Origin: an uncultured Saprospiraceae bacterium
Lineage (GTDB): Bacteria > Bacteroidota > Bacteroidia > Chitinophagales > Saprospiraceae
Length of the DNA: 7,604 nt
Direction of reading: 5' to 3'
Assembly: GCA_937967535.1 (NCBI GenBank)
Contig: CALCMV010000201.1
Location: forward strand, 1-7,604
This document shows, piece after piece, positions 5,426-7,604 of the stretch (the first letter of the stretch is position 1; every line of letters begins with the position of its first letter). The notes under the pieces are model-generated. The model searched no databases. It had not been told where the DNA came from and was given only the letters and a program-made list of their open reading frames with translations. Made by a program: the position numbers and the translations under genes.

Positions 5426-5610
5426 ACGAGAGATGAGAGACGAGAGACGAGAGATGAGAGATGAGAGACGAGAGAAAAGAGACGAGAGACTTGAGACGAG
5501 AGACGAGAGAAAAGAAGATTACTCTCAAATCTCTCGTCTCAAATCTCTCGTCTCAAGTCTCTCGTCTCAAATCTCTCGTCTCTTATCTCTCATCTCAAAG
5601 TCTCTTATCT
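5425..5610. repeat. Opposed heptamer arrays (GACGAGA/GATGAGA) between convergent genes
   Basis: The left arm (5425-5515) is 13 uninterrupted heptamers: seven GACGAGA, three GATGAGA, two GAAAAGA and one GACTTGA. After a short spacer, the right arm (about 5528-5610) carries the same family in reverse complement with a 14-bp period, pairing GACGAGA with GAYTTGA. A 23-base stretch is perfectly inverted between the arms (5481-5503 and 5544-5566), so a long hairpin or cruciform is expected. The array starts on the last base of the sppA stop codon. It contains the stop codon of the opposite gene (5605-5607) within a GATAAGA variant. It could serve as a bidirectional terminator, but that is inference. 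Confidence 0.95.
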
Positions 5611-6732
5611 TTTCAAAAAATGGATTGCTTCTTCTCCTATTTGTTTACTCCTAAGTTGAATCATATAATGTCCTGCCAACCAATTTTCACAATTCAAATT
5701 CAGGTAATTATCTCCCACAGTCAATTGAATATCATTTGAATGGACGAGTCTGCCGCTGATGTCATAGACTTGCAGTGTGCCGGATTCATTGGCAGATGAA
5801 TGGAGGTAAACAGTCGCTTCTGTGGAAGCAGGTAGTGGAAATACACTGATAGATTCATCCTCAAATTTTGCGACCACTATCTCGCTCAATGTTTCTTTCC
5901 CGTCAAAATCCACTTGTCGCAATTGATAATAATTATTACCATTGACGGGCTTATTGTGCGTGTAGGTGTAGCTGTGGCGTTGGGAACTTGTACCTGCCCC
6001 CGCGATAGTTTTTATCGTGCTAAAATTAATCCCATCAGTCGAGTGTTCTACACCAAAATAGTCATTATCTTGTTCGGTTTCTGTTGCCCAATCAAGCTGA
6101 ATGTCTGTACCTTTCGTATTAGCCTCAAAATAGGTTAATTCGACAGGCAACTGAAATCGCAATAAAGTAAATTCAAAAGCGCCACTACCGCTATCCTCCG
6201 AATTAGAACCATTGGCATTAACTGCTGTGGCGGCAACATGAACTTTTACAGTATTGATAAGATCTAAATTAGTAACAATATTATAATCAAAAGAAAATAC
6301 ATTACTTGTACTAATTCCATTATGCTCAAGGTAAGTTCTGCCATTGGCTAGTGTGGTTTGTTTCACATTTGCGCCAAGATTCGAGTACACAACGTCGAGG
6401 GGAACGCCCAACTCATTAGCTATAATAAGTTGAAAGCCATATCCGGCAGGAGAACCGGAAGCAGCATTAATGGTAATATCCATCCGAACATCATTGTCCG
6501 GGAGAAATTCAAAGGGCAATGTACCAATATTGGATACCAAATCAATGTTTACAAAACCAAAAGCACTGTCACCATGACATGCAGCGCAGGTCATATCCGG
6601 TACATCTCCCGGCGCACCTGTGTAGCCCATTCCGATGGTAGCCGCAGGACCAAATGAAAAAGCGGAAAACAATCCATTTAGCGTAAATACCAATAAAGAA
6701 AGAAAAATAGAGTAGATAATTTTTAATCTCAT
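5605..6732 (-). CDS. T9SS-sorted secreted protein with CxxCH haem motif (choice-of-anchor V / Reeler-like)
   Basis: The product has 375 residues. A signal peptide covers about 1-26. TGAPGD at 38-43 and TCAACHG at 48-54 follow; CAACH (49-53) is a classical haem c attachment motif. A beta-rich domain of about 55-193 (GSPAGYGFQLIIAN at 93-106) resembles choice-of-anchor V or Reeler-like domains. A fibronectin-like domain, LPVELTYFEANTKG through YYQLRQVDFDGKE, spans about 195-290. A Por-secretion (T9SS) C-terminal sorting domain spans about 296-375 (SVFPLPAS, VYDISGRLV, LAGHYMIQL). The sorting motif has FPLP where YPNP is usual. The protein should be exported by Sec, then across the outer membrane by T9SS to the surface or medium; haem binding is predicted only. 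The stop codon lies in the heptamer array shared with convergent sppA. The domain calls are good; the biological role is unknown. Confidence 0.88.
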   Translation of the reverse strand: MRLKIIYSIFLSLLVFTLNGLFSAFSFGPAATIGMGYTGAPGDVPDMTCAACHGDSAFGFVNIDLVSNIGTLPFEFLPDNDVRMDITINAASGSPAGYGFQLIIANELGVPLDVVYSNLGANVKQTTLANGRTYLEHNGISTSNVFSFDYNIVTNLDLINTVKVHVAATAVNANGSNSEDSGSGAFEFTLLRFQLPVELTYFEANTKGTDIQLDWATETEQDNDYFGVEHSTDGINFSTIKTIAGAGTSSQRHSYTYTHNKPVNGNNYYQLRQVDFDGKETLSEIVVAKFEDESISVFPLPASTEATVYLHSSANESGTLQVYDISGRLVHSNDIQLTVGDNYLNLNCENWLAGHYMIQLRSKQIGEEAIHFLKR

Positions 6733-6856
6733 AGTGTTTATTGTTTGAAATAATAGAAATATTGGCTATCTGTTTAAGTTTGCTCAATCCTGATAATCAG
6801 TAATTTGATAGCCGAAGTGTTCATAAATAAATTTGATAATGTGTTTGCCAATTTTG

Positions 6857-6874
6857 TCCCGATAATTATCGGGA
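6857..6874. repeat. Perfect 18-bp palindrome TCCCGATAATTATCGGGA
   Basis: The 18 bases equal their own reverse complement. They lie in the probable 5' leader of the T9SS cargo gene (promoter candidate at 6957-6964, start codon at 6732). Related pieces occur in the same gap: ATCGGGATG at about 7220, and CCCGATAGCTAT in a hairpin near 7305. It may be a regulator site or a copy of a dispersed CCCGATA repeat; the related pieces favour the repeat. Confidence 0.6.
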
Positions 6875-6956
6875 TGAACAATAAAAATATTTAATTTATT
6901 AATTATCAGTAAAAAAACAAAGTGAAATTTAAATTAATTTGTCATTCAAAATTTAG

Positions 6957-6964
6957 CAAAGATA
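6957..6964 (-). promoter_or_regulatory. Candidate -7 box for the T9SS cargo gene
   Basis: The minus strand reads TATCTTTG followed by C, an excellent match to the Bacteroidota pattern TAnnTTTGC. Transcription would start near 6950 and give a leader of about 218 bases that includes the CCCGATA palindrome. No -33 TTG at normal spacing was found. The sequence upstream (about 6965-7186) is extremely AT-rich and contains no gene or other feature I can support. Confidence 0.45.
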
Positions 6965-7186
6965 TTACGAATACAAATAATTTATTTTTCTCTACAAATA
7001 TTAAATTAATAAATATTATAATTTTAAATAATTTTAATTAAAAACGCTCAACATTTAATATTGGCAAACACATTGATTTGAATGGGTAAATTTTAATGAG
7101 TAGGTGAATTATTCTAAAGTGCATTAAAGTTAGTTATTTTTTAAAAAAAATAATTATAGCTTTAGAAATTTCTATAACAAACATTG

Positions 7187-7194
7187 TACATTTG
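7187..7194 (+). promoter_or_regulatory. Candidate -7 box for the exported-protein gene at 7501
   Basis: The plus strand reads TACATTTG, matching TAnnTTTG. It is divergent from the minus-strand box at 6957-6964. The implied start near 7201 would give a leader of about 300 bases that contains two hairpin regions before the start codon. A -33 element is not clear, and AT-rich sequence raises the chance of a random match. Confidence 0.4.
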
Positions 7195-7268
7195 ATTATG
7201 TTTTAAAGTTTGTAAGAGCTATCGGGATGTCATTCAATGAATTGTAATGAACTATGAACTAAATAAAG

Positions 7269-7327
7269 TTTATCCCGTACAGTTGTCGGGAAAGAACAAG
7301 TTCTCCCGATAGCTATACGGGACAAAT
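7269..7327 (+). repeat. Long imperfect hairpin of the CCCG...CGGG type
   Basis: TTTATCCCGTACAG-type sequence (7269-7297) pairs with 7300-7327 (GTTCTCCCGATAGCTATACG, then GGACAAA). The pairing is nearly continuous over about 25 positions, with two mismatches, two G-U pairs in RNA and one small bulge, closed by a two-base gap between GAAC and GTTC. The arms contain the CCCGATAGCTAT motif seen elsewhere in this gap. It lies in the probable leader of the gene at 7501. Confidence 0.65.
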
Positions 7328-7328
7328 T

Positions 7329-7462
7329 TAAGCCTCCTTCGGAGGGATAAACCAATATCGCAAATTTATCGACAACATGTTGGTTTCAAAAAATTACTAA
7401 GTGCCTAAGAACTATGAACTGATAGCCAATTTTAATTTCTTACTTGGAGGCTTATCCTCCAA
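7329..7462 (+). promoter_or_regulatory. Possible alternative-pairing leader: two CCTCC/GGAGG hairpins
   Basis: Hairpin A is CCTCC-TTC-GGAGG (7333-7345). Hairpin B is TTGGAGG-CTTAT-CCTCCAA (7444-7462), ending 38 bases before the ATG at 7501. TAAGCCTCC (7329-7337) is the exact complement of GGAGGCTTA (7446-7454), so the two hairpins can exchange into a long-range 9-bp pairing. GGAGG(G)ATAA (7341-7350) can likewise pair with TTATCCTCC (7452-7460). Such mutually exclusive pairings resemble attenuators or riboswitch expression platforms. No known riboswitch class was recognised, and repeat origin is also possible. Confidence 0.35.
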
Positions 7463-7473
7463 ACATGCTTTTA

Positions 7474-7508
7474 GGAACTACAAACGACCAATTATCAATT
7501 ATGAACTT
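7474..7508 (+). repeat. Degenerate heptamer phasing across the start of the last gene
   Basis: Read in sevens from 7474, the sequence is GGAACTA, CAAACGA, CCAATTA, TCAATTA, TGAACTT, with AA at positions 3-4 of every unit. ATGAACT is also tandem near 7250. The pattern resembles a decayed version of the heptamer arrays before sppA and rsmH. AT-rich sequence could give this by chance. Confidence 0.35.
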
Positions 7509-7604
7509 AAAGAATAAATTGCTTTTAGCGGGCTTGTTGCTTTGTGCCTTTTGCTATACTTATGCTCAGAATACACTACCCAATCTCGACCTCGAAACAT
7601 GGAC
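7501..7604 (+). CDS. Exported protein of unknown function, N-terminal fragment (cut by window edge)
   Basis: Thirty-four codons are visible, starting MNLKNKLLLAGLLLCAFCYTYAQ. This is a typical signal peptide: positive start, leucine-rich core, likely cleavage at YA/Q near residue 22. The mature part begins QNTLPNLDLETW. A start of this kind (N-L/F-D-x-E-x-W soon after the signal peptide) is common in secreted Bacteroidota proteins, many of which carry a T9SS tail, but the rest lies outside the window. An alternative in-frame ATG at 7465 would put 12 extra, partly polar residues ahead of the signal peptide, so 7501 is preferred. There is no Shine-Dalgarno sequence. A candidate promoter and structured leader lie upstream. 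Confidence 0.7.
   Translation, partial: MNLKNKLLLAGLLLCAFCYTYAQNTLPNLDLETW

Noticed and set aside
5425..5610. CRISPR array
   Set aside because: Units are 7 or 14 bp with no unique spacers, and no cas genes are present.
5433..5739. Open reading frames reading through the GACGAGA array (MRDERREMRDERRE-type peptides)
   Set aside because: They are translations of the tandem heptamers; no start context, no domain, and overlapping frames are open only because the array has few stops.
7465..7500. Upstream in-frame ATG for the last gene
   Set aside because: It would place 12 residues including N, D and Q before a complete signal peptide, so the ATG at 7501 is more likely.

Overview
The window looks like chromosomal DNA from a member of the Bacteroidota; the class is not resolved. 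The evidence is a protein with a type IX secretion (T9SS) sorting tail, a DUF4369-thioredoxin protein, a periplasmic DUF1573 protein, start codons without Shine-Dalgarno sequences, and several sites matching the Bacteroidota -7 box TAnnTTTG. No phage, plasmid, CRISPR, tRNA or rRNA signature was seen.

Layout from left to right: the N-terminal half of rsmH (minus, cut by the window edge); a heptamer-repeat inverted array; a small DUF1573 protein (minus); a 560-bp gap with a MITE-like inverted element (1176-1460) and a second heptamer array; a secreted TlpA-like thioredoxin with a DUF4369 domain (minus); a 664-bp divergent gap with opposed promoter candidates, a nested inverted repeat and a perfect 33-bp palindrome; sppA, a membrane signal peptide peptidase (plus); a 180-bp heptamer array of two opposed arms that touches the stop codons of both convergent neighbours; a T9SS cargo protein with a CxxCH haem motif (minus); a 768-bp AT-rich divergent gap with hairpins; and the first 34 codons of another exported protein (plus).

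Most products act in the cell envelope: periplasmic thiol-disulfide chemistry (TlpA-like), signal-peptide or membrane-protein degradation (SppA), and secreted or surface proteins. RsmH, a ribosomal RNA methyltransferase, is the exception. Large gaps, probable separate promoters and a convergent pair suggest single-gene transcription units rather than one operon.

The most unusual content is intergenic. Four gene boundaries carry repeats with a 7-bp period (one is a 7+8 unit), each with its own motif: ATTAATG/ATTAACG, AACGAAT/AACGAGTC, AACTCGC and GACGAGA/GATGAGA. A fifth, degenerate case may precede the last gene. The arrays abut or overlap start or stop codons, and two of them fold back as opposed arms. 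Together with two multi-arm inverted repeats, they suggest active repeat-generating processes confined to gene borders.
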